Shown here: piece by piece, positions 8,413 through 15,629 of the stretch | Numbering within the stretch: the stretch's first letter is position 1 | Layout: every line of letters begins with the position of its first letter | Source of the DNA: Flavobacteriales bacterium | GTDB lineage: Bacteria; Bacteroidota; Bacteroidia; Flavobacteriales; BACL11 | Direction of reading: 5' to 3' | Length of the DNA: 27,351 nt | NCBI GenBank assembly: GCA_002697505.1 | Contig: NZWA01000059.1 | Coordinates: forward strand, 105,943-133,293 | The notes under the pieces: model-generated | Database searches by the model: none | The model's input: only the letters and a program-made list of their open reading frames with translations | Told to the model about the DNA's origin: nothing | Translations under genes and position numbers: made by a program

Positions 8413-8847
8413 TTAAATTTTTTTGTACATCAAGTAGTGTGGTCCTATATCTGTAATATCAAATTTTTCTCCCTTTTTTTGTAACCCTATTTTTTTATAA
8501 AATTCGACCGCAACTAGCCTTGCATTACACCATAATAGGGTTCCTTCATTTTTTTTTATTTCTTCAAGTGCTTGTAGCATTATCTTTTTTCCTATTCCTC
8601 TTTTTCTATACTCAGTATCTGTAGCCATTCCTCTTAGTCTGTATGATTGTTCATTTGGAAAAAAATTGTTTTTTTCTGGATAAAATGTAGCACAACTTAT
8701 AATTACATTATTATTAAAACACACTAAATGAAATGTTTTTTTATCATTATCTTTTTTATAGCTTGTGGTAGAAAATGGTTTTCCTTGTCTAAGATTTCTG
8801 TGTCTTATTTTTCTTATATCAAATGCCTTTACTTTTTTTATAATCAT
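8413..8847 (-). CDS. GNAT-family N-acetyltransferase
   Basis: The 144-aa protein has a single GNAT fold. Acetyl-CoA-binding motif A is seen at 71-90 (LRGMATDTEYRKRGIGKKIM, with the R..G-I-G pyrophosphate loop at 81-86), and motif B around 105-121 (LWCNARLVAVEFYKKIGL). The C-terminal GEKFDITDIGPHYLMYKKI is typical of the ElaA/YitI-like small GNATs. The substrate is unknown. It is last in the leftward rpiB-M28-GNAT cluster, 4 nt after the M28 stop, and ends 18 nt from the convergent ALDH gene with no clear terminator hairpin between them. Its codons are AT-rich. Confidence 0.85.
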   Translation of the reverse strand: MIIKKVKAFDIRKIRHRNLRQGKPFSTTSYKKDNDKKTFHLVCFNNNVIISCATFYPEKNNFFPNEQSYRLRGMATDTEYRKRGIGKKIMLQALEEIKKNEGTLLWCNARLVAVEFYKKIGLQKKGEKFDITDIGPHYLMYKKI

Positions 8848-8851
8848 CTTT

Positions 8852-9901
8852 TTAATTTAATTTTGGCCTTTCATCTCTATTCGCCAATTCCCAAGCTGTT
8901 AAAAATATTAACTGTGTGATTTTTTTTGTTTTATCAAAATCTATTTTTTCTATAGTATCTGTAATTTTATGATAGTCTTCATGAACTCCGTTAAAATAAA
9001 AAATTACTGGTATTTTGTTTTTTGCAAAATTATAATGATCTGATCTATAGTAATACCTGTTTGGATCATCCTTCTCATTAAAAGTATAATCTATTTTAAG
9101 CTTTGTGTATTTATTGTTTACCTCTTCGCTTATATTATGTAATTCTTGACTAAGCATATCTGAACCTATTAAATATATATAATTTCCATCTTTATGCCAA
9201 TCATCTATTCTTCCTATCATATCAATATTAAGATTTGCAACTGTATTTTCAAGTGGAAAAATTGGTTTTTTTGTATAGTATTTTGATCCTAAAAGTCCTT
9301 TTTCTTCACCCGAAACTGGCATTATTAGAACACTTCTTCTTGGTCCATTACCTTCCTTTTTTGCTAGCATAAATGCTTTTGCTATTTCTAATGTTGCTGC
9401 TGTTCCTGAACCATTATCGTCTGCACCAGGAAATATTAATGTATCATGTTTTCCTAAATGATCATAATGTGCTGTTACAATTATTAGTTCTTCTTTTAAG
9501 TCAGATCCTTCAATATAACCTAAAACATTTTCTCCCTCAATCCACCTTTTTACACCTAATAAATCTTTAATAAAATCTACATCACAATCATCACACTTAC
9601 ATAAGTGTCTGTTTGACTTCACTCTAAATTTTTGAAAATAAGATGTTTCTATTCTTTTTGTATACCTATTTTTTTTTGATACACTAGGCGGTATTCCTAT
9701 TTTTTTAAAATGATCCGCAATATATTTAGCTGCTTTTTTTTGTCCTATCCTTCCTGTTTCTCTTCCTTCTAATGAATCAGAAGTTAAAATTAAAATATGT
9801 TTTTCTAATTCTGATTTTTTTATTGTTTCTGCATATTTTAAATTACTTTGTGCAAATATTGATACAGAAAAAATTAGCTTTATTAAAATGATTCTTTTCA
9901 T
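8852..9901 (-). CDS. Secreted M28-family zinc peptidase
   Basis: The 349-aa protein has an N-terminal Sec signal peptide (about 1-18, ending FAQS), so it is periplasmic or outer-surface. A peptidase M28 domain holds the two-zinc set: H145 (TAHYDHLG), D161 (GADDNGSG), E199/E200 (SGEEKGLLGS), D227 (LNIDMIGR) and H311 (DYHKITDT). These enzymes are aminopeptidases or related exopeptidases, so it probably feeds on peptides. A tight Cys cluster CKCDDC (101-106) sits in the region just before the catalytic core and is unusual for the family. It could be a disulfide or metal-binding insert. It lies between rpiB (32-nt gap) and the GNAT gene (4-nt gap). There is no T9SS sorting domain. Confidence 0.9.
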   Translation of the reverse strand: MKRIILIKLIFSVSIFAQSNLKYAETIKKSELEKHILILTSDSLEGRETGRIGQKKAAKYIADHFKKIGIPPSVSKKNRYTKRIETSYFQKFRVKSNRHLCKCDDCDVDFIKDLLGVKRWIEGENVLGYIEGSDLKEELIIVTAHYDHLGKHDTLIFPGADDNGSGTAATLEIAKAFMLAKKEGNGPRRSVLIMPVSGEEKGLLGSKYYTKKPIFPLENTVANLNIDMIGRIDDWHKDGNYIYLIGSDMLSQELHNISEEVNNKYTKLKIDYTFNEKDDPNRYYYRSDHYNFAKNKIPVIFYFNGVHEDYHKITDTIEKIDFDKTKKITQLIFLTAWELANRDERPKLN

Positions 9902-9933
9902 TTTTTATATAATTATGGTATTACTTCATCAAT

Positions 9934-10362
9934 TTAAATTTTAATTTTTTCTACTCTTTTTTGATGTCTTCCTCCTTCAAAATTAGTAGCTAAAAAAATA
10001 TCTACTATACTTTTTACTTCTTCCCATTCTAAATGTCTCGCTGGCATAGTTAATATATTTGCATTATTATGTAATCTTGCTTGTTCTGCAATATGACTAT
10101 TCCAACAAAGTGCTGCTCTAATTCCTTGATGTTTATTTGCTGACATGTTTATTCCGTTTCCTGTTCCACAAAATTGTATACCTAATTTATTTTCTCCTTT
10201 TTCTATACTTTTTGCTAATTGATGAGCAAAATCTGGATAATCTACACTTTCTAAAGAATAACACCCAAAATCTTTAATATCATTATTATTATTTATTAAA
10301 TAATTTTTTAATTTTTCTTTATACTTAAATCCAGCATGATCACAAGCAAGTCCTATTTTCAT
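9934..10362 (-). CDS. rpiB: Ribose 5-phosphate isomerase B
   Basis: The 142-aa cytoplasmic enzyme interconverts ribose 5-phosphate and ribulose 5-phosphate in the pentose phosphate pathway. Signature features are CDHAGFKYKE (7-16), the catalytic Cys65 in FCGTGNGINM, ANKHQGIRAALCWN (75-88), and H98 in ARLHNNANIL. The length is normal for the LacAB/RpiB family. It is first in the leftward cluster with the M28 and GNAT genes. In other Bacteroidota rpiB is often close to rnr; here the two are split by the AT-rich block and the T9SS cargo gene. Codon third positions are A-biased. No good -7 element was found upstream. Confidence 0.95.
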   Translation of the reverse strand: MKIGLACDHAGFKYKEKLKNYLINNNNDIKDFGCYSLESVDYPDFAHQLAKSIEKGENKLGIQFCGTGNGINMSANKHQGIRAALCWNSHIAEQARLHNNANILTMPARHLEWEEVKSIVDIFLATNFEGGRHQKRVEKIKI

Positions 10363-10609
10363 AATTTGTTATATTGTTAATTACTTTCTTTTTATCTTAA
10401 ACTATTAGTGTTTTATTAACTTTTATAAATTACTAATTGTTAGTAAATCACTAATTTTTTTTTATTTTTTTTATTTTTTTTTTTAATGCTATTTATAAGC
10501 ATTTTTAAATTTTAAAAGTCAATATATTTTAATATATATTTTAAATAAATTATTATATATCTTATTAACTTTTTTTACTTCTAAAAATATAATTTTTTAT
10601 TAAAATTTA

Positions 10610-10650
10610 TTGTTAATTTATATTATTAACAATATTGCTTAATTGTTAAT
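10610..10650. repeat. Nested, mutually exclusive inverted repeats (three TTGTTAAT arms)
   Basis: Arm 1 TTGTTAAT is at 10610-10617, arm 2 ATTAACAAT at 10625-10633, and arm 3 ATTGTTAAT at 10642-10650. Arm 2 pairs perfectly with arm 1 (8 bp, 7-nt loop) or with arm 3 (9 bp, 8-nt loop), but not both. Such a design could bind a dimeric protein or form alternative hairpins. In DNA this AT-rich it could also arise by chance. Confidence 0.45.
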
Positions 10651-10866
10651 ATTTATAAAAAAACAATATTTATATGGTGTGTATTTTTATTTATTATTTT
10701 AATTAAAAGTTAATAACTATTAAAATCTTATATATACAAATATTCATTATTTTATTTTTCAACTTAGTTAACATTTATTATATATTAATTATTTTTTTTA
10801 TTTATTAATAAAACTATTTATTATATAATTAACTCTTGAATAAAGAAAATGATAAAAAAAGTCAAA

Positions 10867-10874
10867 TAAATTTG
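10867..10874 (+). promoter_or_regulatory. -7 element for the T9SS cargo gene
   Basis: TAAATTTG matches TAnnTTTG and lies 33 nt before the ATG at 10908, giving a leader of roughly 25-30 nt. No TTTG is seen at the proper -33 distance (a TTG lies about 28 bp upstream, too far), so it may be a weak or regulated promoter. Confidence 0.5.
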
Positions 10875-10907
10875 GTATGTTTACGCTATTAAATTAAAAA
10901 CAAGATT

Positions 10908-13010
10908 ATGAAAAATTTATTTACCCTTCTTAATATTTTATTATTCATTTTTTATAGTAATAATTCTGTTTCTCAGATGAGTTATTCTGAAGATTTTGAA
11001 AGTTATACTTCTGGAAGTCCAATAGCTCAAACTTCTTCTCACTGGAATTCCTGGGATGAAATAATGAATAATTCAGTAGCACCGTTTATAGATGATTGCA
11101 ATGTAATAAATCCTAGTTTAAGCTCACCTATTACTGCATATAGTGGATTAAATACATTATATTTTAAAGAAAATAATGCTGGACAAGGAGGTCCTGAAGA
11201 TATTTTATTTTATTTTGATACAACACAAAATATAAATCAAACTGTTTTTCCAAGTTTATCAACTCCTCATGTAGCTGGTGATATAGTTTTTTCTCAAATG
11301 ATGTATGTAAGAACAGGAGCATATTTAAATTTTCAATCATTAAATAACGTAGGACAAGGAACAGGAGTATGGGCTCTAGAAGTTAATTTTGAAACAACGG
11401 GTGATATACTAATGGGTAATACGGCAGTTCCTTCACTTGGAGCAGGATCATATCCAATAGGACAATGGTTTGAATTTAAATTTGAAATAGATTTATCAAG
11501 TAATAATTGGGAATTATTTATTGATGGGGTATCACAAGGATCTTTTTCAAATCCTGAAAATAAGCTTTCTTCTGTTGACTACTATACTAGATCTGGAGAT
11601 GAGTACTATATAGATGATGTTTCTTTTTCTTTTACACCCGCAACACTTGCCCCAATTAATGGACAAACAGTTAGTTGTAATACTATTGAAGGCTTGTCAG
11701 GTCAACAAAGATATCCTTCTGTTGATGTAAGAAATTTTGGATTAAATGTTATAAATTCTTTTGATTTAACATTTGATTATAATGGAATACAAGTAACAGA
11801 AAATGTAAGTAATATAAATTTAGGATTTGGTTTAGGTTCTTTAGATGTAATGACTGTAGAATTTACAAATCCAATTACTTTAGCAGGGGGAACAAACCCA
11901 GCAGTTGTTTATATTCATAATATTAACAGTGGAGTAAACCAAAGTACGTCAGATGATACACTAATAGTTAATATTGAAGCTGTTGTTCCTGCACCAGGAA
12001 AATTAGTTATAGGAGAAGAGGCAACAGGAACTTGGTGTTCTTGGTGTCCAAGAGGAGCTGTTGCTATGAATTGGATGGATCATGATTATGAAGGATTTTG
12101 GCAAGGAATAGCTGTACATAATGCTGATCCAATGGCTAACGCAGATTACGATGCAGGATTAGCTCCATATATAGGAGGTTATCCAAGTGGACTAGTAGAT
12201 AGAGGGCCAGAAATAGATCCATCTGTTTTTAAAGGAGATTTTTTACAAAGAATACAAGTGGCACCAAGTGCAATAATGACTAATGGTGCTCAGTTAATTG
12301 GGGACACATTAAAAGTATCTATGGTTGTAGATTTTCAAACAACTGTTGGCCCAATGTATAAATTAGCATGTGTTATAACAGAAGATTCTGTTACAGGTTC
12401 GGGACCTGATTATTATCAAGCTAATGCCTACAGTGGAGGAACATCATTAATAGATGTTGATGGAAGTGATTGGAACCAAAAACCAGGTAATGTTCCAGAT
12501 TATATGATGACATACAAGCATGTTGCAAGATATATATCGCCTTCTTATTCAGGAAACCCTATAGGAAAAACATATAATACAGGAGAAAAAGATACGGTTT
12601 GTTTTGAGTTTATATTAGATCCTAATTGGGATAAAAACCAAATTAGTATTGTAGGTATGTTTATAGATCCAAATAATATGATAGATAATGGATCATCAAC
12701 TAAAATTTATGAGGCTGAAGCAAATGGATATCATCCTTGCTCCTCTGTATCTACATCTACAGCAATACAGTTAAATGGACCAGACAATGTAAATGTTTAT
12801 CCAAACCCAACAAACGATAAAATTTATATAAGTAACTTAAAAGAAAATAATGTAACTTTAAAAGTATTTGATATAAGTGGAAAGGAGGTGATTTATAAAA
12901 AAGTATCTAATAAAGAACAAATAGATATGTCTCAACTTTCCAATGGAATATATCAATTTTCTTTTGAAGGAAAAGAATGGAAAGAAAATAGAAGAATAGT
13001 TAAGGACTAA
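10908..13010 (+). CDS. T9SS-secreted protein with thioredoxin-like/Omp28-type domain and C-terminal sorting domain
   Basis: The 700-aa protein has a Sec signal peptide (about 1-23, ending SVSQ). Residues about 25-245 resemble a LamG/concanavalin-type beta-sandwich (SYSEDFESY..., WELFIDGVSQGSF, YYIDDVSFSF). A beta-rich linker spans about 250-360. An Omp28-like, thioredoxin-fold region starts at 365 with the redox motif TWCSWCPRG (Cys377 and Cys380) and a possible cis-Pro loop at GGYPSG (423-428). The tail 628-700 is a type A T9SS sorting domain (VYPNPTNDKIYI, KVFDISGKE, LSNGIYQFSF). It should be exported and anchored on or released from the cell surface. The role, perhaps adhesion or thiol redox outside the cell, is unknown. 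It overlaps the rnr 3' end by 11 bp and has A-ending codons. Confidence 0.85.
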   Translation: MKNLFTLLNILLFIFYSNNSVSQMSYSEDFESYTSGSPIAQTSSHWNSWDEIMNNSVAPFIDDCNVINPSLSSPITAYSGLNTLYFKENNAGQGGPEDILFYFDTTQNINQTVFPSLSTPHVAGDIVFSQMMYVRTGAYLNFQSLNNVGQGTGVWALEVNFETTGDILMGNTAVPSLGAGSYPIGQWFEFKFEIDLSSNNWELFIDGVSQGSFSNPENKLSSVDYYTRSGDEYYIDDVSFSFTPATLAPINGQTVSCNTIEGLSGQQRYPSVDVRNFGLNVINSFDLTFDYNGIQVTENVSNINLGFGLGSLDVMTVEFTNPITLAGGTNPAVVYIHNINSGVNQSTSDDTLIVNIEAVVPAPGKLVIGEEATGTWCSWCPRGAVAMNWMDHDYEGFWQGIAVHNADPMANADYDAGLAPYIGGYPSGLVDRGPEIDPSVFKGDFLQRIQVAPSAIMTNGAQLIGDTLKVSMVVDFQTTVGPMYKLACVITEDSVTGSGPDYYQANAYSGGTSLIDVDGSDWNQKPGNVPDYMMTYKHVARYISPSYSGNPIGKTYNTGEKDTVCFEFILDPNWDKNQISIVGMFIDPNNMIDNGSSTKIYEAEANGYHPCSSVSTSTAIQLNGPDNVNVYPNPTNDKIYISNLKENNVTLKVFDISGKEVIYKKVSNKEQIDMSQLSNGIYQFSFEGKEWKENRRIVKD

Positions 13011-15126
13011 TTATTGATAGATAAAGCTGCTTTCTTTCCAAATCGCTTTTTAATATTTTAACTTTTATATTTTGTCCTAATTGGAAGGTTTTGAGAGAAG
13101 AATATCCAGTTAGGCAAAATTCTTTACTATTATAGATATAATGATCATCTGTCATAGATGACAATTTAATTAACCCTTCACAACCCGAATCGTTTAAAAC
13201 AACATAAACACCCCATTCTGTTATTCCAGAAATTTTTCCCTTAAATACATTACCAATTTTATTTTTAAAATAAAGTGCTTGCATGTATTTAAAAGAAGCT
13301 CTTTCCGCTAGACTAGCATTTCTTTCTGTTTCAGAACAATGTTTACATAAGCCTTCTAAATTGAGCGAAGAAAAAGAATCTACTTTTAAAATAAACTTTA
13401 ATATTCTGTGAACGAGTAAATCAGGATATCTTCTAATGGGAGATGTAAAATGAGAATAATAAGAAAAAGCTAATCCAAAATGACCAATGTTTTTGGTAGT
13501 ATATTTTGCTTTAGCCATCGAGCTAGCCACAAGGTTTTGAAAAAGTGTTTTTTCACCACTTTCTAAAGTTTCCTTTAAAAAAGCATTTAATTTTTTGGGC
13601 AGATTATCTCCTAACTTAAAAGAGTAATTATAATCAAATTGTTTGGCTATTTTAGATAAAATAGAGAGCTTATCTATATTAGGTTTATCATGAACTCGAT
13701 AAACAGAATTAAAGGAATAATTTTTATTAATGTATGTAGCAACAGTTTTATTAGCTAAAAGCATAAATTCTTCAATTAAGCTGTTTGTTTGAAGATAACT
13801 TTTGTGTTTTAAGCCGATAGGAACATTGTTTTTATCAAGTAAAAACTTTATATCAGAGCTTTCAAAGTTAATAGACCCGTCTAATATTCTGTTGTTTTTT
13901 AATAGTTTGGCCGTTTTATTTAGAAAAGAAAGCTCTTCTACAAAAACACCAGAGTTATTATCTATACAACTTTGTGCTGACTCATATGTAAAACGATGGT
14001 TAGAACAAATAATCGTTTCTGAAAAAGAGAAGTCGTTAATATTTGCTTTATTATCAAGTTTAAAAATAACGGAAAAAGCTAGCCTGTCAACATTAGGTTT
14101 TAAAGAACAAATGTCATTAGAAAGATTTTCAGGCAACATAGGGATAACACGATCAGCAAGATAGACACTATTTCCTCTTTTTTTTGCTTCATTATCAAGT
14201 AGATCAGCAGGTTTAACATAAAAAGAAACATCAGCAATATGAACCCCAACTTCCCAGAGATTTTTGGAAAGTTTTTTAACAGAAAGAGCATCATCAAAAT
14301 CTTTTGCGTCTTCAGGGTCAATTGTAAATGTATTTGTGTTTCGAAAATCTAAACGAGACTTAAGTATCGACGGACTAATAGAAAGGGTTTTGTTTTTTGA
14401 GAAGTCTAGTAAGTCTTTTTCAAAAAAATCAGATAGGCCATGGTCATATATTATAGAGTCAATAGCAGTAAAATGATTGTTTTTTTCTCCTAACACACGA
14501 ATTATTTTTCCAACAGGGTTTTTACCTCCACTTAGCCAAGAAGTAACCTGCACTAATACTTTTTTGTTTTTATAATGAGATTTAAATAAAGATTTTGGAA
14601 TAAAGATATCAAAAGGAACTTTTTTGTTGTCGGCAACTAAAAAACAACCAGAGGAAGAAACATCTAAAACGCCAACAAAGGAACTTTTTTTTCTTTCAAC
14701 AACTTTTGTTATCTCAGCGAGTTTTTTCTTTTTACTTACACTATATACAGTAATTTCAACAATATCATCTGCTAAAGAAAACAAAGAGAGGTGCTTTGGA
14801 ACAAAATATTCTGAATCTCCAACAGAAACATAGACTCCTTTTTTAGAGGTGTTTTTAACCACACCAGCTAGACATAAATTTTTTAAATTTAATTTAAAAT
14901 GGCCTCGTCTAATCTCTTTTATATATGAAGACGCCTTAAGTTCTTCAAGAAGATCACATATAATGGATTTAATATTTTGATTTTTAATATTTAGTTTTTT
15001 AGCGATTTGCTTATAGTTCATTGACAAGGAAGGGTTTTCTTTGTATATAGAGCGAATTGAAGCAAATAAATTCTTTTTTGAAAAGTTTCTTTCAGCCTTG
15101 GGTTTTTTATTTTTCTTTTTGCGCAT
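13000..15126 (-). CDS. rnr: Ribonuclease R
   Basis: The 708-aa 3'-to-5' exoribonuclease degrades structured RNA, including rRNA and mRNA decay fragments. Domain order is a basic N-terminus, an RNase R winged-helix region (about 15-80), cold-shock OB folds (about 85-215), an RNB catalytic domain (about 255-590) and an S1 domain (about 630-705, VFKGKISGITEWGVYVVL). The active site acidic set is D270, D276, D278, D279 (TIDPEDAKDFDDA). Further RNB signatures are HIADVSFYV and FTSPIRRYPDLLVHR. The length is normal. It is divergent from the small lipoprotein gene with only 35 bp between starts. Its 3' end overlaps the T9SS cargo gene by 11 bp. Confidence 0.96.
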   Translation of the reverse strand: MRKKKNKKPKAERNFSKKNLFASIRSIYKENPSLSMNYKQIAKKLNIKNQNIKSIICDLLEELKASSYIKEIRRGHFKLNLKNLCLAGVVKNTSKKGVYVSVGDSEYFVPKHLSLFSLADDIVEITVYSVSKKKKLAEITKVVERKKSSFVGVLDVSSSGCFLVADNKKVPFDIFIPKSLFKSHYKNKKVLVQVTSWLSGGKNPVGKIIRVLGEKNNHFTAIDSIIYDHGLSDFFEKDLLDFSKNKTLSISPSILKSRLDFRNTNTFTIDPEDAKDFDDALSVKKLSKNLWEVGVHIADVSFYVKPADLLDNEAKKRGNSVYLADRVIPMLPENLSNDICSLKPNVDRLAFSVIFKLDNKANINDFSFSETIICSNHRFTYESAQSCIDNNSGVFVEELSFLNKTAKLLKNNRILDGSINFESSDIKFLLDKNNVPIGLKHKSYLQTNSLIEEFMLLANKTVATYINKNYSFNSVYRVHDKPNIDKLSILSKIAKQFDYNYSFKLGDNLPKKLNAFLKETLESGEKTLFQNLVASSMAKAKYTTKNIGHFGLAFSYYSHFTSPIRRYPDLLVHRILKFILKVDSFSSLNLEGLCKHCSETERNASLAERASFKYMQALYFKNKIGNVFKGKISGITEWGVYVVLNDSGCEGLIKLSSMTDDHYIYNSKEFCLTGYSSLKTFQLGQNIKVKILKSDLERKQLYLSIISP

Positions 15127-15161
15127 AATGTAAGTGATAAAAATAATCTTAATTTTACCTT

Positions 15162-15392
15162 GTGAAAAATTTTAAGCCAAAATATTTTATTCTTATTTTT
15201 TTTGTTATTGCAATAAGCTCATGTAGAAGCAAGAAAACATTTAACGGAACAGCAGAGTTACCTTGTCCTGATCATGATGGTGTAAATATTGAAGAAGACA
15301 AAAAGTCTAAATGGAGACTGGTGCTATATAAAGACGGGAGAAGTGTCTTTGGAAAGAAAAAAAGAGGAAAAACAAAATTATTTAAAAAGTAA
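15162..15392 (+). CDS. Small basic lipoprotein of unknown function
   Basis: The frame encodes 76 aa from a GTG start at 15162. The start has Lys residues, a hydrophobic core (FILIFFVIAI) and lipobox ISSC (Cys21), so it is probably lipidated. The mature part is only about 55 residues. It begins with RSKKTFNGTAELPCPDHDG and ends in a strongly basic tail (FGKKKRGKTKLFKK). I do not recognise a domain. It starts 35 bp from the divergent rnr gene and ends 52 bp before the tRNA terminator. A plausible signal peptide and position support a real gene, but the non-ATG start leaves some doubt. Confidence 0.62.
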   Translation: MKNFKPKYFILIFFVIAISSCRSKKTFNGTAELPCPDHDGVNIEEDKKSKWRLVLYKDGRSVFGKKKRGKTKLFKK

Positions 15393-15444
15393 TAATAGCA
15401 AGGAACATTAGTTTAAACGTTCTTTTGGAAAGCACAACATAAAC

Positions 15445-15477
15445 GAAAAAAAGGAGCTCTACTTATAGAGACTCCTT
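15445..15477 (-). terminator. Rho-independent terminator of tRNA-Asn
   Basis: On the minus strand AAGGAGTCTCTA (15477-15466), loop TAAG, and TAGAGCTCCTT (15461-15451) form an 11-bp stem with one bulged T, followed by a run of T (15450-15445). It lies just 3' of tRNA-Asn. On the plus strand the stem is not followed by a T-run, so it mainly serves the tRNA. Confidence 0.82.
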
Positions 15478-15488
15478 CTGTTCGCTTG

Positions 15489-15562
15489 CTCCCCCTCTAG
15501 GACTCGAACCTAGGACCCTCTGATTAACAGTCAGATGCTCTAACCAGCTGAGCTAAGGAGGA
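15489..15562 (-). tRNA. tRNA-Asn (GTT)
   Basis: A 74-nt cloverleaf is read on the minus strand. The acceptor TCCTCCT pairs with AGGGGGA, the D-arm is AGCTCAGCTGGTTAGAGC, and the anticodon stem CTGAC/GTCAG-type loop shows GTT. The T-arm contains GGTTCGAGTCC and the discriminator base is G73, as expected for tRNA-Asn. CCA is not encoded. A hairpin terminator follows and a TATTTTTG -7 element precedes it, so it is a single-gene transcription unit, divergent from the PfkB kinase gene. Confidence 0.96.
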
Positions 15563-15577
15563 GTAAAAAAAGGTTGA

Positions 15578-15585
15578 CAAAAATA
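15578..15585 (-). promoter_or_regulatory. -7 element of tRNA-Asn
   Basis: On the minus strand TATTTTTG (TAnnTTTG) ends 16 nt before the mature tRNA 5' end at 15562, giving a short 5' leader of about 9 nt. No clear -33 TTTG is seen. Confidence 0.55.
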
Positions 15586-15608
15586 AGAGAAAGCTTTAAA
15601 TAATAAAA

Positions 15609-15616
15609 TATATTTG
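15609..15616 (+). promoter_or_regulatory. -7 element of the PfkB kinase gene
   Basis: TATATTTG matches TAnnTTTG and ends 14 nt before the ATG at 15630, so the leader would be under 10 nt. A -33 TTTG at standard spacing is missing. It is divergent from the tRNA promoter. Confidence 0.5.
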
Positions 15617-15629
15617 CTAAAAAATTTTT

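Larger units (their letters stand above)
10363..10907. other. 545-bp gene-free, nearly pure A/T intergenic block
   Basis: This is the only gap longer than 300 bp in the window. It contains long T-tracts (about 10451-10485), very few G or C bases, and no frame that looks coding. Small inverted repeats occur: TTACTAA/TTAGTAA at 10430-10446, AATGCT/AGCATT at 10485-10503 followed by a short T-run, and the nested set at 10610-10650. The right end carries the promoter of the cargo gene. I see no DnaA boxes, tRNA or riboswitch-like structure. The change in strand codon bias between the two flanking genes falls here. Confidence 0.7.

Noticed and set aside
9902..9933. TTATGGTATTA-like sequence as a possible XerD half of a dif site in the M28-rpiB gap
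   Set aside because: Only a partial match to the E. coli XerD arm, and no convincing XerC arm or 6-bp centre beside it.
10363..10907. AT-rich block as a replication origin
   Set aside because: No DnaA boxes, no dnaA/dnaN neighbours, and the strand bias on both sides fits converging rather than diverging forks.
14100..14321. Leu/Ile-rich open frame inside rnr as a possible small membrane protein
   Set aside because: It is an out-of-frame product of AT-rich rnr codons on the same strand, with no start signal of its own.
15451..15477. Hairpin as a terminator of the small lipoprotein gene on the + strand
   Set aside because: On the + strand no T-run follows the stem; the T-run is on the minus strand side, matching the tRNA.
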